Origin: Zobellia uliginosa
Lineage (GTDB): Bacteria > Bacteroidota > Bacteroidia > Flavobacteriales > Flavobacteriaceae
DNA: 64,000 nt
Assembly (NCBI RefSeq): GCF_900156625.1
Contig: NZ_FTOB01000005.1
Coordinates: 62,001 to 126,000, forward strand
Direction: 5' to 3'
Positions 8,533 through 18,710 of this stretch are shown here, piece after piece. Both the position numbers and the translations under genes were made by a program. Position 1 is the first letter of the stretch. Each line of letters opens with the position of its first letter. The notes beneath the pieces were generated by a model, which was given only the letters and a program-made list of their open reading frames with translations, had not been told where the DNA came from and did not search any database.

Positions 8533-8559
8533 GTGGTAATTAGTGGTAAAATGTGGTAA
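8533..8559 (+). promoter_or_regulatory. Putative MraZ operator: three direct repeats at 10-bp spacing
   Basis: GTGGTAA occurs three times, beginning at 8533, 8543 and 8553, a spacing of exactly one helical turn. MraZ in other bacteria binds short G-rich direct repeats with 5-bp spacers, also 10 bp apart, just upstream of its own gene. The repeats here lie over the -33 region of the predicted mraZ promoter, as expected for autorepression. The core differs from the TGGG of proteobacteria. Confidence 0.75.
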
Positions 8560-8568
8560 TAAAATTTG

Positions 8569-8576
8569 TAGTTTTG
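8569..8576 (+). promoter_or_regulatory. -7 promoter box of the dcw cluster
   Basis: TAGTTTTG is an exact TAnnTTTG element ending 30 bases before the mraZ GTG start. The -33 position falls within the repeated MraZ boxes and has no good TTTG, consistent with a controlled promoter. Confidence 0.55.
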
Positions 8577-8606
8577 AGTTATAGTATTGTAAAACAGCTT
8601 TTTTAA

Positions 8607-9080
8607 GTGATCAATTTCATTGGGACATACGATTGTAAGGCCGATGCCAAAGGTAGGGTAATGATTCCGGTTGCCCTAAAAAATCAGATGTCACCGATTT
8701 TAAACCAAGGCTTTGTGATCAAAAGATCTGTTTTTCAACCTTGTCTGGAATTGTATCCTATGGAGGAGTGGAACCTTCTGATGCAGAAGATGAACAAGAA
8801 AAACCGCTTCAAGAAGAAAAACAATGATTTCATCCGTCGTTTTTCGGCCGGAGTGAAAGTCATTGAGATCGATGGTACGGGGCGAATGTTGATACCGAAA
8901 AACCTAGTGGAGTTTGCCAATATCTCCAAAGAGGTGGTTTTGAGTTCGGCCATTAACATTATAGAGATCTGGGACAAGGATAGCTATGAGAAAGTATTGG
9001 AGGAAACCGCTGAGGATTTTGCCGATTTGGCGGAAGAGGTAATGGGTGATGACGGAGATGACGAAAGCTATGTATCATAA
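8607..9080 (+). CDS. mraZ: Division/cell-wall cluster regulator MraZ
   Basis: MraZ is a DNA-binding repressor of the dcw operon, made of two SpoVT/AbrB-like half-domains (here about residues 5-60 and 80-130). The N-terminus INFIGTYDCKADAKGRVMIP is typical, and the second copy shows the matching IEIDGTGRMLIPKNL. The start is GTG; no ATG gives a complete first domain. The tail (last 15 residues) is strongly acidic. It is the first gene of the cluster, overlaps rsmH, and has three candidate operator repeats upstream. Confidence 0.95.
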   Translation: MINFIGTYDCKADAKGRVMIPVALKNQMSPILNQGFVIKRSVFQPCLELYPMEEWNLLMQKMNKKNRFKKKNNDFIRRFSAGVKVIEIDGTGRMLIPKNLVEFANISKEVVLSSAINIIEIWDKDSYEKVLEETAEDFADLAEEVMGDDGDDESYVS

Positions 9081-9969
9081 TCCTGTATTGTTACAAGAGT
9101 CCGTTGACGGACTCAATATAAAAGAGAACGGTGTGTATGTCGATGTCACCTTTGGTGGCGGCGGACACTCGAGAAAGATATTGGAGTACTTGGGAAGCGA
9201 AGGAAAGTTGTTCGCTTTCGATCAAGATGAAGATGCGCTTGCAAATGCCATTGACGACACGCGTTTTACGCTGATCAATGAAAATTTCAGGTTCATCCGG
9301 CAGTTTTTGAAGTTCTATGGTATTCGAAAAGTAGATGGAATTTTAGCTGATTTTGGTGTTTCCTCACATCAGTTCGACAAAGCTGAACGTGGGTTCTCTA
9401 CCCGGTTCGAGGCCGATCTTGATATGCGGATGAGCAAAAGGAACCTCCTGTCGGCTTATGAAGTGGTCAATAACTATGATTACGACGATTTAAGAAGGGT
9501 TCTTTTTCAGTATGGGGATTTAAGAAATGCCAATGCAATGGCCAAGACCATTTTGGCGAAACGGGAAGAGGCGCCGATCAAGACTACCGAAATGTTGAAA
9601 GAGGTGCTGCAGAAGTTCTTGCCGAAAGCCAAAGAGCATAAGATATTGGCCCAGATCTATCAGGCCATTCGCATAGAAGTGAACCAAGAGATCGCGGTAA
9701 TCGAGGAGTTTTTATTGCAGACTCCGGAGTTGTTGGGTGAAGGCGGAAGGCTAAGTGTTATAAGTTATCATTCCTTGGAAGACCGGTTGGTAAAGCGATT
9801 TATACGTGAAGGACAATTTCAAGGTGAGGCGCCGAAGGATTTTTATGGAAATGTTGATGTTCCGTTCAAAAAAGTAGGGTCGCTTATAGTTCCTTCCAAA
9901 GAGGAAATAGCAAAGAACAATCGTGCTCGCAGTGCCAAACTGAGAATTGCGGAGCGCATAATTAAATAA
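9058..9969 (+). CDS. rsmH: 16S rRNA (cytosine-1402-N4)-methyltransferase RsmH
   Basis: RsmH (MraW) methylates N4 of C1402 in the decoding centre of 16S rRNA using S-adenosylmethionine. The SAM-binding segment VDVTFGGGGHSRKILE lies near the N-terminus, and the C-terminal ISYHSLEDRLVKRF and NNRARSAKLRIAER motifs are diagnostic. The frame is open from 9046 (GTG). The ATG at 9058 gives the usual short leader before YHNPVLL and was chosen. It overlaps mraZ by 23 bases, so translation is likely coupled. Confidence 0.95.
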   Translation: MTKAMYHNPVLLQESVDGLNIKENGVYVDVTFGGGGHSRKILEYLGSEGKLFAFDQDEDALANAIDDTRFTLINENFRFIRQFLKFYGIRKVDGILADFGVSSHQFDKAERGFSTRFEADLDMRMSKRNLLSAYEVVNNYDYDDLRRVLFQYGDLRNANAMAKTILAKREEAPIKTTEMLKEVLQKFLPKAKEHKILAQIYQAIRIEVNQEIAVIEEFLLQTPELLGEGGRLSVISYHSLEDRLVKRFIREGQFQGEAPKDFYGNVDVPFKKVGSLIVPSKEEIAKNNRARSAKLRIAERIIK

Positions 9970-9996
9970 GGTAAAAAGAATAAAGAAGGCGAAACA

Positions 9997-10326
9997 ATGA
10001 AAAAAGGATTGTTGAACATATTAAAAGGTAGGTTTTTGGTGAGCGGCGACGCTCCTAAAAATTGGCTGTTCATCATTTTTACCTCTTTTCTGGCCACCGT
10101 TATGATCGGTAGTTCGCATAGTGCCGATAAAAAGGTGCATCAGATAGCGGCATTGAACGAAGAGGTAAAGGAGCTTCGGAACGAATTTGTAGATGTGCGG
10201 TCAGACGTACAACAGTTAAAGTTGGAATCTACGGTGATGCAGATCGTGGCGGAAAAAGGCTTGTACCCATCAGAGGTGCCGCCAAAACAAATAAAGGTTA
10301 AATCAAACAATAAGAAGGAAGAATAG
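9997..10326 (+). CDS. ftsL: FtsL-like division protein
   Basis: A 109-residue single-pass membrane protein in the ftsL position of the cluster. A short basic cytoplasmic leader is followed by a membrane segment (about residues 23-41) and a periplasmic coiled coil (about 45-85, heptads in AALNEEVKELRNEFVDVRSDVQQLKLES). This is the FtsL/DivIC layout; FtsL works with FtsQ and FtsB to activate FtsW-FtsI. Sequence identity to E. coli FtsL is slight, so the call rests on topology and position. Its stop codon overlaps the ftsI start by one base. Confidence 0.85.
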   Translation: MKKGLLNILKGRFLVSGDAPKNWLFIIFTSFLATVMIGSSHSADKKVHQIAALNEEVKELRNEFVDVRSDVQQLKLESTVMQIVAEKGLYPSEVPPKQIKVKSNNKKEE

Positions 10327-12332
10327 TGGCCGTAACCGAAAAAAGCATATTGACCCGGTTGTACGTTGTAACGGCGTTCATGTTCTTGTTCGCTATTGCC
10401 GTGCTTTTCAAGTTGGTGAATATCCAGTTTGTGCAAGGAGATAAGTACAAGGCCTTGGCTATGGAGCGCACTGAAAAGATGTTCACCATAGCGCCCAATC
10501 GCGGTAATCTATATTCTGACGATGGTAGTCTGTTGGCTACTTCCGTATCGCGCTACACCATCCGTTTTGATGCCGTTACCGTAAGTGAGGAAGACTTTAG
10601 GAGGAATATCGTTCCCTTGTCCAATGCGCTTTCTAAAATGTTGGGTAAATCGTCGTCACATTATCAGCAAGTGTTGAGGAAGGCCAAGGTGAACAAGAAC
10701 AGATATGCCCTTATAGCCAGAAACCTTGATTACTCCGAATACATAGCGGTCAAAGATTTTCCGCTATTCAATAAGGGGCCGTATAAAGGTGGTTTGATCA
10801 TAGAGCAGAAAACGGTTAGGGAGCATCCGCTGGGTAAGATCGCGGAGCGCAGTGTGGGTTATGAGAACGTAGATGAAAACGGCTACTATTCGGGAGTGGG
10901 GCTTGAAAGGGCCTACGGTGAATATCTAAGAGGTGTTCAGGGAAAACGTTTAAAGCAAAAAATTGCCAAAGGCCAGTGGAAGCCGATCGGGTGGGAGAAT
11001 ATCGTTGAGCCTAAAGATGGGTATGATTTGGTGTCTACCATCGATATTAATATTCAGGATATCGCCCACCACGCTTTGCTGGGGCAATTAGAGCATTATA
11101 AGGCCGACCATGGTTGTGTCATCGTTATGGAAACCGAAACGGGTGAAGTGAAGGCCATATCGAATTTGGGACGTACCGAAGCCGGTAAATACTATGAGCG
11201 CTTGAATTACGCCATAGGGGAATCGCACGAACCGGGCTCTACCTTTAAGTTGATGTCGCTTGTGGCCGCCCTTGAGGATAAGGTGATAGATACCAGTACG
11301 GTACTCGATACCGAAAACGGAAGATGGAAAATTTACGATAGAACGGTAAGGGATTCGAAGTGGGGCGGATATGGCAAGATTTCGGCAGGGCATGCTTTTG
11401 AGGTTTCCTCTAACACGGCTTTTGCAAAAATGATCCACAATAATTACAAGAACGATCCCGAGAAATTCGTCAATCGTTTGATGCGCATGAACCTCCATAA
11501 AAAATTGGACCTTCCTATAAAAGGGGAAGGGGAACCGGTTATCAGGTTTCCTGGTGACAAGGGTTGGTCGGGTATTTCATTGGCGTGGATGTCCCATGGT
11601 TACGAGGTGTCCATGACGCCTTTGCAGGTGCTTACTTTTTATAATGCCATCGCCAATGATGGGGAAATGGTAAAGCCTCGATTGATCAAGGAAGTAAAGG
11701 AGTGGGACCGCACCGTTCAAAAGTTCGACAAAGAGGTGATCAGTGAGGCGATCTGTTCAAAGGAAACCGCTTCCAAGGTGCAGGAGCTACTGAAAAATGT
11801 AGTCGAAAAGAAATACGGTACGGGGCATCGGCTGTACTCGCCCAATTTTTCCATGGCGGGAAAAACGGGGACCGCACAAAAAAATTACGTTTCGAAAGAT
11901 CCTGACAAACTAAAGTACATATCGACTTTTGCGGGGTACTTCCCTGCTGAAAACCCAAAGTACTCCTGCATCGTGGTTATCCATGAGCCGGATAAAAGTG
12001 TGGGGTACTACGGTGCCGATGTTTCGGGGCCCGTATTCAAGTCCATAGCGCAGAAAGTATATGCGACCTCTCCCTTGGTAGACGAGGTGGATATGGAAAA
12101 GATGGAAGATCCGCGATTGGAAAAATCGTATCAAAAATATTATGCCGAAGCCCAAAAACATTACAAGCAAGTGCCCAATGTGAAGGGTATGAGCGGTATG
12201 GATGCGGTTTCGATCCTTGAAAACCTTGGGATAGAAGTAGAGGTAAAGGGCAATGGAAAAGTAAAAAGGCAGTCCGTTTCCCAGGGAACGAACATTAAGG
12301 AAGCTAAAAAAATTACACTAGAACTATCGTGA
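10326..12332 (+). CDS. ftsI: Septal peptidoglycan transpeptidase FtsI (PBP3) with PASTA domain
   Basis: FtsI cross-links septal peptidoglycan. It has a membrane anchor (about residues 11-33), a PBP dimerisation domain (about 50-220), and a transpeptidase domain with the three active-site motifs S305-TFK, S361-SN and K513-TG. A single PASTA domain (about 610-668, VPNVKGMSGMDAVSILENLG) ends the protein, a feature of Bacteroidota FtsI that is absent from E. coli. The start is GTG overlapping the ftsL stop. Its stop overlaps the murE GTG by four bases (GTGA). Confidence 0.95.
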   Translation: MAVTEKSILTRLYVVTAFMFLFAIAVLFKLVNIQFVQGDKYKALAMERTEKMFTIAPNRGNLYSDDGSLLATSVSRYTIRFDAVTVSEEDFRRNIVPLSNALSKMLGKSSSHYQQVLRKAKVNKNRYALIARNLDYSEYIAVKDFPLFNKGPYKGGLIIEQKTVREHPLGKIAERSVGYENVDENGYYSGVGLERAYGEYLRGVQGKRLKQKIAKGQWKPIGWENIVEPKDGYDLVSTIDINIQDIAHHALLGQLEHYKADHGCVIVMETETGEVKAISNLGRTEAGKYYERLNYAIGESHEPGSTFKLMSLVAALEDKVIDTSTVLDTENGRWKIYDRTVRDSKWGGYGKISAGHAFEVSSNTAFAKMIHNNYKNDPEKFVNRLMRMNLHKKLDLPIKGEGEPVIRFPGDKGWSGISLAWMSHGYEVSMTPLQVLTFYNAIANDGEMVKPRLIKEVKEWDRTVQKFDKEVISEAICSKETASKVQELLKNVVEKKYGTGHRLYSPNFSMAGKTGTAQKNYVSKDPDKLKYISTFAGYFPAENPKYSCIVVIHEPDKSVGYYGADVSGPVFKSIAQKVYATSPLVDEVDMEKMEDPRLEKSYQKYYAEAQKHYKQVPNVKGMSGMDAVSILENLGIEVEVKGNGKVKRQSVSQGTNIKEAKKITLELS

Positions 12333-13792
12333 GATTATTAAAGGACATATTGTTCGGGGCAAGCCTGACCGATGTAATCGGTTCTACCAATGTATTGGTA
12401 AACAACATCCGTTTTGATTCTAGAAAGGTCGAAATGGACGATGTTTTTGTGGCTATCAAGGGAACCTTGACCGATGGCCATTTGTTCATAGGCAAGGCCA
12501 TTGACCTTGGGGCAAAGGCTGTTGTGTGCGAAACCTTGCCGGAACGGATCATTGATGGTGTGACCTATGTTGAGGTAAAGGATGGGAATACGGCCTTGGC
12601 CATGATGGCATCCAATTTTTACGGCAATCCGTCCAAGAATTTAAAATTGGTAGGGGTTACCGGAACCAACGGAAAGACTACCATATCGAGTCTGTTGTAC
12701 CAATTGTTCAAGAAGGCAGGGTATAAGGTAGGGCTTTTGTCTACCATAAAAATAATGGTAGATGATCAAGTGTACGCCACCAGTCATACCACGCCCGATG
12801 CATTGACGATCAATGCGCATTTGCACCTTATGAACGAGGCAGGGGTAGAGTTCTGTTTTATGGAAGTGAGTTCGCATGGTATCCATCAAAAAAGAACCCA
12901 AGGCTTGACCTTTGAGGGGGCTATTTTTACCAATTTATCGCATGACCACTTAGATTACCATAAGACTTTTGCCGACTATAGGGATACCAAAAAAATACTC
13001 TTCGATCAGTTGCCTAAAACTGCTTTTGCCCTTTCGAATATCGATGATAAGAATGGGGCGGTAATGTTGCAGAATACCAAGGCCAAAAAGTATACATATG
13101 CCCTTAGGACCTATGCCAATTATCGGGCACAGGTACTTGAGAGCCAGTTTAGCGGTACGCTGCTCAAAATAAACGAACATGAACTTTGGTCGAGGCTTAT
13201 AGGGCATTTCAATGCCTATAATATGTTGGCCATTTTTGCCACGGCCGACCTGTTGGGTTTGGAAACCTTGGAAACCTTGCGATTGTTGAGCGAACTGGAG
13301 AACGTAGACGGCCGCTTTCAATATTTTATATCGAGTAAAAAAATTACGGCTATAGTTGACTATGCCCATACGCCGGATGCGCTAAAAAACGTACTGGAAA
13401 CGATCAGTACACTGAGAACTGGAAATGAAAACGTTATCACCGTTGTGGGGTGTGGTGGCGATAGAGACAGCTCTAAGCGTCCGGTTATGGGTCATATTGC
13501 TTCGCAGTTGAGCGATAAGGCCATTTTTACCTCCGACAACCCCAGAGGGGAGTCTCCTCTAGCCATTATAGATGCTATGGAAAAAGGGGTTGAGCCACAG
13601 AACGTAAAGAAAATCCTATCCATAGAAAATAGGGAACAGGCTATAAAAACGGCATGCCAGTTGGCCAATGCCGAAGATATCATACTCATTGCCGGAAAAG
13701 GGCATGAGACCTACCAGGAAACGAATGGAAAGCGCATTCACTTTGACGATTTTGAAACGGTGAAAGACGTGCTTAAGCGTTTGGATAAATAA
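12329..13792 (+). CDS. murE: UDP-MurNAc-tripeptide synthetase MurE (meso-DAP adding)
   Basis: MurE adds the third amino acid to the peptidoglycan stem peptide in the cytoplasm. The ATP-binding loop GTNGKTT is at residues 112-118. The substrate-specificity motif is D403-N-P-R, typical of enzymes that add meso-diaminopimelate rather than lysine. The length of 487 residues is normal. Translation starts at GTG 12329, overlapping ftsI, and mraY follows after about 40 bases. Confidence 0.96.
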   Translation: MRLLKDILFGASLTDVIGSTNVLVNNIRFDSRKVEMDDVFVAIKGTLTDGHLFIGKAIDLGAKAVVCETLPERIIDGVTYVEVKDGNTALAMMASNFYGNPSKNLKLVGVTGTNGKTTISSLLYQLFKKAGYKVGLLSTIKIMVDDQVYATSHTTPDALTINAHLHLMNEAGVEFCFMEVSSHGIHQKRTQGLTFEGAIFTNLSHDHLDYHKTFADYRDTKKILFDQLPKTAFALSNIDDKNGAVMLQNTKAKKYTYALRTYANYRAQVLESQFSGTLLKINEHELWSRLIGHFNAYNMLAIFATADLLGLETLETLRLLSELENVDGRFQYFISSKKITAIVDYAHTPDALKNVLETISTLRTGNENVITVVGCGGDRDSSKRPVMGHIASQLSDKAIFTSDNPRGESPLAIIDAMEKGVEPQNVKKILSIENREQAIKTACQLANAEDIILIAGKGHETYQETNGKRIHFDDFETVKDVLKRLDK

Positions 13793-13831
13793 CGAAGACC
13801 AAAGAAAATATAAAGACTAGAAGCTTAAAAG

Positions 13832-15052
13832 ATGCTATACTACCTATTCGAATATTTAGAAAATGAATACCAGTTGCCGGGGGCGAGCTTATTTCAGTTC
13901 ACCACCTTTAGGGCGGCCATGGCCATTCTGCTTTCGTTGATGATAGCAACGGTATACGGTAAGCGGGTTATTCTTTTTCTTCAACGACAACAAATAGGTG
14001 AGAGTGTGCGCGACCTTGGTCTTGAAGGACAAAAGCAAAAGGCGGGTACGCCGACCATGGGCGGACTCATTATTATCATGTCTACTTTGATTCCGGTGCT
14101 TTTGTTGGCAAAACTTGATAACATCTATATCATTTTGTTGATCGTCACTACGCTTTGGATGGGCTTTATTGGTTTTGCCGATGATTATATCAAGGTATTT
14201 AAAAAAGACAAACAAGGTCTGAAAGGTAGGTTTAAGGTATTGGGCCAAGTGGTTCTAGGTCTTGGGGTTGGGGCAACCTTGTACTTTCATCCCGGCGTGA
14301 CCATGAGGGACGATTCCAGTACCATCATTACCGAGCAATTGACCGTACGTGATGTTATTGGCAAGGAGATCAAATCGGTGCGCACCACGGTTCCTTTTTT
14401 TAAGAACAACGAGTTGGATTATAGCGATTTTATCGGTTGGGCGGGAGAAGGTGCCCGTGACTACGCTTGGTTGATATTCATACCGATCGTCATACTGATC
14501 GTAACGGCGGTTTCCAACGGGGCCAACCTTACCGATGGTATCGATGGGCTTGCGGCGGGTACGTCGGCCATTATAGTTTTTACACTGGGGGTTTTTGCTT
14601 GGGTGTCGGGTAACGTCATCTTTTCAAATTACCTGGATATTATGTTTATCCCCAATTCGGGTGAATTGGTGGTCTTTATAACGGCATTTGTGGGAGCATT
14701 GGTGGGCTTTCTTTGGTACAACGCCTTTCCTGCCCAGGTTTTTATGGGAGACACCGGTAGTTTGACGATTGGGGGCATCATTGCCGTAATCGCCATTATT
14801 ATCAGAAAAGAATTGTTGATTCCCGTGTTGTGCGGAATCTTCTTTGCCGAGTCGCTATCGGTCATGATACAGGTAGGCTATTTTAAGTATACCAAAAGGA
14901 AATTTGGGGAAGGCAGACGTGTTTTTTTAATGTCGCCCATCCATCATCATTATCAGGTAAAAGGATATCACGAAAGTAAGATCGTTACCCGGTTTTGGAT
15001 CATCGCCATCCTTTTGGCGGTCATAACCGTGGTTACCTTGAAAGTAAGATAA
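13832..15052 (+). CDS. mraY: Phospho-MurNAc-pentapeptide transferase MraY
   Basis: MraY transfers phospho-MurNAc-pentapeptide to undecaprenyl phosphate, making lipid I. It has about ten membrane segments. The catalytic aspartates are Asp117-Asp118 (GFADDYIKV) and the NLTDGIDGL motif (Asn232 to Leu240). The C-terminal MSPIHHHYQ loop is intact. At 406 residues it is about 45 longer than the E. coli enzyme; the extra length is a polar segment around residues 155-210 between membrane helices, placed outside the active site. Confidence 0.96.
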   Translation: MLYYLFEYLENEYQLPGASLFQFTTFRAAMAILLSLMIATVYGKRVILFLQRQQIGESVRDLGLEGQKQKAGTPTMGGLIIIMSTLIPVLLLAKLDNIYIILLIVTTLWMGFIGFADDYIKVFKKDKQGLKGRFKVLGQVVLGLGVGATLYFHPGVTMRDDSSTIITEQLTVRDVIGKEIKSVRTTVPFFKNNELDYSDFIGWAGEGARDYAWLIFIPIVILIVTAVSNGANLTDGIDGLAAGTSAIIVFTLGVFAWVSGNVIFSNYLDIMFIPNSGELVVFITAFVGALVGFLWYNAFPAQVFMGDTGSLTIGGIIAVIAIIIRKELLIPVLCGIFFAESLSVMIQVGYFKYTKRKFGEGRRVFLMSPIHHHYQVKGYHESKIVTRFWIIAILLAVITVVTLKVR

Positions 15053-15053
15053 G

Positions 15054-16388
15054 ATGAAAAGATTGGTGGTTTTAGGGGGAGGCGAAAGCGGTGTTGGTAC
15101 GGCCATCTTGGGAAAACAACAGGGGTTCGAGGTTTTTGTATCGGACCGAGGAAAGATAAAAGGGAAATATAGAGACGTTCTTGAACATTTTGATATTGAT
15201 TGGGAAGCCGAAAAGCACACGGAAGCAAAGATCCTGAATGCGGATTTGGTCATGAAAAGTCCGGGTATACCCGATTCGGTTCCATTGGTGAAGGCATTGC
15301 ACGATAAGGGCATTCCTGTTATTTCGGAGATTGAGTTCGCATCGCGATATACCGATGCTACTTTGATCGGTATAACCGGAAGTAACGGAAAGACCACCAC
15401 TACTATGTTGACCAACCACTTGTTAAAAGAAGGTGGGTTGAACGTAGGGATGGCGGGGAATATCGGTGATAGCTACGCTAAAATGGTCGCGGAAAACAAT
15501 TATGATTTCTACGTTTTGGAAATCAGCAGTTTTCAGTTGGACGGCATTGTGGATTTTAAACCGCACATCGCCATCCTAACGAACATTACGCCGGATCATT
15601 TAGACCGATATGATTTCAAGTTTGAAAATTATGTCGCTTCAAAATTCCGAATAGCACAGAACCAGACCGAAGACGACTTTTTAATTTATGACGCAGACGA
15701 TCCGGTGATTGTTGCCTGGCTTGAAAAGCATCCCGTTAAATCAAAATTACTCCCATTTTCCATAGAACAGGAACTGGGGGAAGGAGCATATCTAAAGAAC
15801 AAAAACATAATACTGAACATAACTAACGAGACATTGGAAATGACAAAAGACGCCTTAGCACTTGAAGGAAAACACAATTTAAAAAATTCTATGGCTGCAA
15901 TGACAGCGGCAAAATTGGTGAGCATACGAAAAGCATCGATACGTGATAGTATCGCTAATTTTCAAGGAGCCCCCCATCGCCTTGAAAACGTATTGAAAAT
16001 ACACCATGTACAGTATATAAACGATTCTAAAGCTACCAACGTAAACTCCGTATTCTATGCTTTGGATAGTGTGAAAACACCTATTGTATGGATTGTCGGA
16101 GGACAGGACAAGGGTAACGATTACAGGGAGCTGATGCCTTTGGTCCGTGAAAAGGTAAAGGCTATCGTTTGTTTGGGATTGGACAATGAAAAGATAAAGG
16201 ATGCCTTTGGCAATGTAGTGGATCTAATGGTGGAAACCTTTGCCATGGATGAGGCGGTTAAAGTGGCCTATAAGATTGCCGAGAGGGGAGACACGGTTCT
16301 GTTATCTCCGGCATGTGCCAGTTTTGATTTGTTTCAGAACTATGAAGACCGCGGAAACCAATTTAAGGCGGCAGTAAAAAACTTGTAA
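15054..16388 (+). CDS. murD: UDP-MurNAc-L-alanine:D-glutamate ligase MurD
   Basis: MurD adds D-glutamate to UDP-MurNAc-L-alanine. The N-terminal nucleotide-binding domain begins RLVVLGGGESGVGTA. The Mur-ligase ATP loop GITGSNGKTTTT is at about residues 106-117, and the C-terminal domain carries LSPACASFDLFQNYEDRG. The 444 residues are standard. The start codon follows the mraY stop after one base. Confidence 0.96.
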   Translation: MKRLVVLGGGESGVGTAILGKQQGFEVFVSDRGKIKGKYRDVLEHFDIDWEAEKHTEAKILNADLVMKSPGIPDSVPLVKALHDKGIPVISEIEFASRYTDATLIGITGSNGKTTTTMLTNHLLKEGGLNVGMAGNIGDSYAKMVAENNYDFYVLEISSFQLDGIVDFKPHIAILTNITPDHLDRYDFKFENYVASKFRIAQNQTEDDFLIYDADDPVIVAWLEKHPVKSKLLPFSIEQELGEGAYLKNKNIILNITNETLEMTKDALALEGKHNLKNSMAAMTAAKLVSIRKASIRDSIANFQGAPHRLENVLKIHHVQYINDSKATNVNSVFYALDSVKTPIVWIVGGQDKGNDYRELMPLVREKVKAIVCLGLDNEKIKDAFGNVVDLMVETFAMDEAVKVAYKIAERGDTVLLSPACASFDLFQNYEDRGNQFKAAVKNL

Positions 16389-16400
16389 AAACAGTACGCA

Positions 16401-17600
16401 GTGAACGCATTTTTTGAAAATATCAAAGGAGATAAAGCTATTTGGGCCATTGCGGCCCTCTTGGGCTTGTTTTCGTTCTTGCCGGTATATAGTGCCAGTA
16501 GTAATCTGGTCTATGTAGTGGGCAACGGAACCACGTTTGGGTATTTGGTAAAACATGCATTGCTATTGTTTTTGGGCTTTGGTATCATTTATGGTGTTCA
16601 TCGTATTCCCTCACATTTTTTTAAGGGCTTGTCTTTGATCGCCATGCCTTTGGTGCTGGTACTATTGGTGTTCACCCTGGCCCAGGGTACTACTATAGGC
16701 GGGGCCAATGCCAGCCGATGGATCAGTGTCCCCATAGTTGGTATCTCGTTCCAGACATCGAACCTGGCCGCAGTGGTGCTAATGATCTATGTGGCGCGCT
16801 ACCTGAGTAAGGTAAGGCATAAAGAGATTACCTTTAAGCGAAGTATATTGCCTTTGTGGCTTCCCGTTTTTCTAACGGTGGCCCTAATTTTGCCCGCGAA
16901 CTTTTCAACGGCGGCCATTATATTTTCAATGGTACTCCTGCTTTGCTTTTTAGGGGGGTATCCGTTAAAATATTTGTTCGGTATCATTGGGGCAAGTGTA
17001 TTGGGCTTGGCGTTCTTTATACTTACGGCAAAGGCTATTCCGGGGCTGTTCCCGAACCGCGTCGATACGTGGATCAGTAGGGTAGAGAATTTTGCCGATT
17101 CGGAAGATACCGAGGCCGATTACCAGATTGAGCGGGCCAAGATAGCCATTGCTACGGGAGGTATTGTCGGTAAAGGTGCGGGAAAAAGCATTCAGAAAAA
17201 CTTTCTGCCGCAGAGCTCATCGGATTTTATTTATGCCATTATCGTGGAGGAGTATGGACTGGTGGGTGGTTTCGCCCTTATGTTCTTTTATATGTTCTTG
17301 CTGTTCCGGATCGTGGTCGTGGCCAATGGAAGTGCTACCATTTTCGGTAAGCTGGCAGCGCTTGGGGTAGGGCTTCCCATAGTCTTTCAGGCGTTGATCA
17401 ATATGGCTGTGGCGGTCGAGCTTTTTCCGGTAACGGGGCAGACCTTGCCGCTGATCAGTAGCGGTGGTACCAGTAGCTGGATGACCTGTTTGGCCATCGG
17501 TGTTATTTTGAGTGTGAGCAATAAGGAGGCTAAAGTAGAAAAGCCGTCCGAAGAAATAGATGAAACGAACCCTTTAGAAGTGTTGAGTGGGCAATTATAG
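16401..17600 (+). CDS. ftsW: Peptidoglycan polymerase FtsW (SEDS family)
   Basis: FtsW is the SEDS-family glycosyltransferase that polymerises septal peptidoglycan together with FtsI. About ten membrane segments are visible in 399 residues. The region with [13 protein letters not shown], the large periplasmic loop near [17 protein letters not shown], and the [13 protein letters not shown] motif are characteristic. It starts at GTG 16401, 12 bases after murD, and its end overlaps murG by 14 bases. The acidic C-terminal tail ([11 protein letters not shown]) is cytoplasmic. Confidence 0.95.
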   Translation: MNAFFENIKGDKAIWAIAALLGLFSFLPVYSASSNLVYVVGNGTTFGYLVKHALLLFLGFGIIYGVHRIPSHFFKGLSLIAMPLVLVLLVFTLAQGTTIGGANASRWISVPIVGISFQTSNLAAVVLMIYVARYLSKVRHKEITFKRSILPLWLPVFLTVALILPANFSTAAIIFSMVLLLCFLGGYPLKYLFGIIGASVLGLAFFILTAKAIPGLFPNRVDTWISRVENFADSEDTEADYQIERAKIAIATGGIVGKGAGKSIQKNFLPQSSSDFIYAIIVEEYGLVGGFALMFFYMFLLFRIVVVANGSATIFGKLAALGVGLPIVFQALINMAVAVELFPVTGQTLPLISSGGTSSWMTCLAIGVILSVSNKEAKVEKPSEEIDETNPLEVLSGQL

Positions 17601-18690
17601 ATTCATACTTTCCGGTGGTGGAACGGGCGGGCATATTTACCCGGCGATCGCCATTGCGAACGAATTGAAAAGACGGCATCCTGACGCGCAATTTTTATTT
17701 GTGGGCGCCAAGGATAGAATGGAGATGGAAAAGGTGCCTCAAGCAGGTTATGAGATTGAGGGATTGTGGATTAGCGGGTTGCAACGGAAACTGACCCTTA
17801 AAAATTTAATGTTTCCTTTTAAAGTAATAAGTAGTTTGATACAGGCCGGAAAAATAGTACGCAAATTTAAACCGCATGCCGTCATAGGCACTGGGGGATT
17901 TGCCAGTGGGCCTATGTTGAAGGTCGCTTCCGGAAAAGGGGTGCCCTGCGTATTGCAAGAGCAGAATTCGTATGCGGGTATTACCAATAAACTACTGAAA
18001 GATAAAGTGGCTAAAATTTGTGTGGCCTATGATGAAATGGATCGGTTTTTTCCTAAGGATAAGATCGTAAAAACAGGTAACCCGGTTAGGGGAGACCTGG
18101 TTGAAATGACGGCCGATAAAAACGAGGCCTTGCAGTTCTTCGGGTTGAAACCCGATGTGCCTACCCTTTTGATTTTGGGAGGAAGCCTTGGTGCCCGACG
18201 AATTAACCAATTGGTGGCAAAGAACCTCGTTCTTTTTGAGCAAAGCGGGGTACAGCTTATATGGCAATGTGGAAAGCTCTATATTGATGAATATGCGAAA
18301 TACAATTCCGATTCGGTAAAGGTGCTCGATTTTTTAAATCGGATGGATTATGCCTATGCCGCTTCCGATATCATCATATCGCGTGCGGGTGCAGGTTCGG
18401 TCTCTGAATTGTGCATTGTAGGAAAGCCCGTGATATTTGTTCCTTCGCCCAATGTGGCGGAAGACCATCAGACGAAGAACGCCCGGGCATTGGCAAACGA
18501 TAATGCGGCATTGTTGTTGAAGGAAAGTGAGTTGGATGCCAAGTTTGAAGCGGTGTTTACGGGACTTTTTAATGATAAGGGGCAACAAGAACGTTTGTCG
18601 GCGAACATTAAAAAATTGGCCTTACCGAACGCGACAAAAGATATAGTGGACGAAATTGAAAAATTAATTGGGAATGCCACCCATAAATAA
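17587..18690 (+). CDS. murG: Lipid II synthase MurG
   Basis: MurG transfers GlcNAc from UDP-GlcNAc to lipid I on the inner face of the membrane. The N-terminal [11 protein letters not shown] loop (residues 10-20), the central GGSLGA, and the C-terminal [22 protein letters not shown] nucleotide-sugar motif are all present in 367 residues. The start is GTG at 17587 inside the ftsW end, so the two are translationally coupled. Confidence 0.96.
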   Translation: MGNYRFILSGGGTGGHIYPAIAIANELKRRHPDAQFLFVGAKDRMEMEKVPQAGYEIEGLWISGLQRKLTLKNLMFPFKVISSLIQAGKIVRKFKPHAVIGTGGFASGPMLKVASGKGVPCVLQEQNSYAGITNKLLKDKVAKICVAYDEMDRFFPKDKIVKTGNPVRGDLVEMTADKNEALQFFGLKPDVPTLLILGGSLGARRINQLVAKNLVLFEQSGVQLIWQCGKLYIDEYAKYNSDSVKVLDFLNRMDYAYAASDIIISRAGAGSVSELCIVGKPVIFVPSPNVAEDHQTKNARALANDNAALLLKESELDAKFEAVFTGLFNDKGQQERLSANIKKLALPNATKDIVDEIEKLIGNATHK

Positions 18691-18710
18691 AGGCATGGGA
18701 AGAAGTGGAA

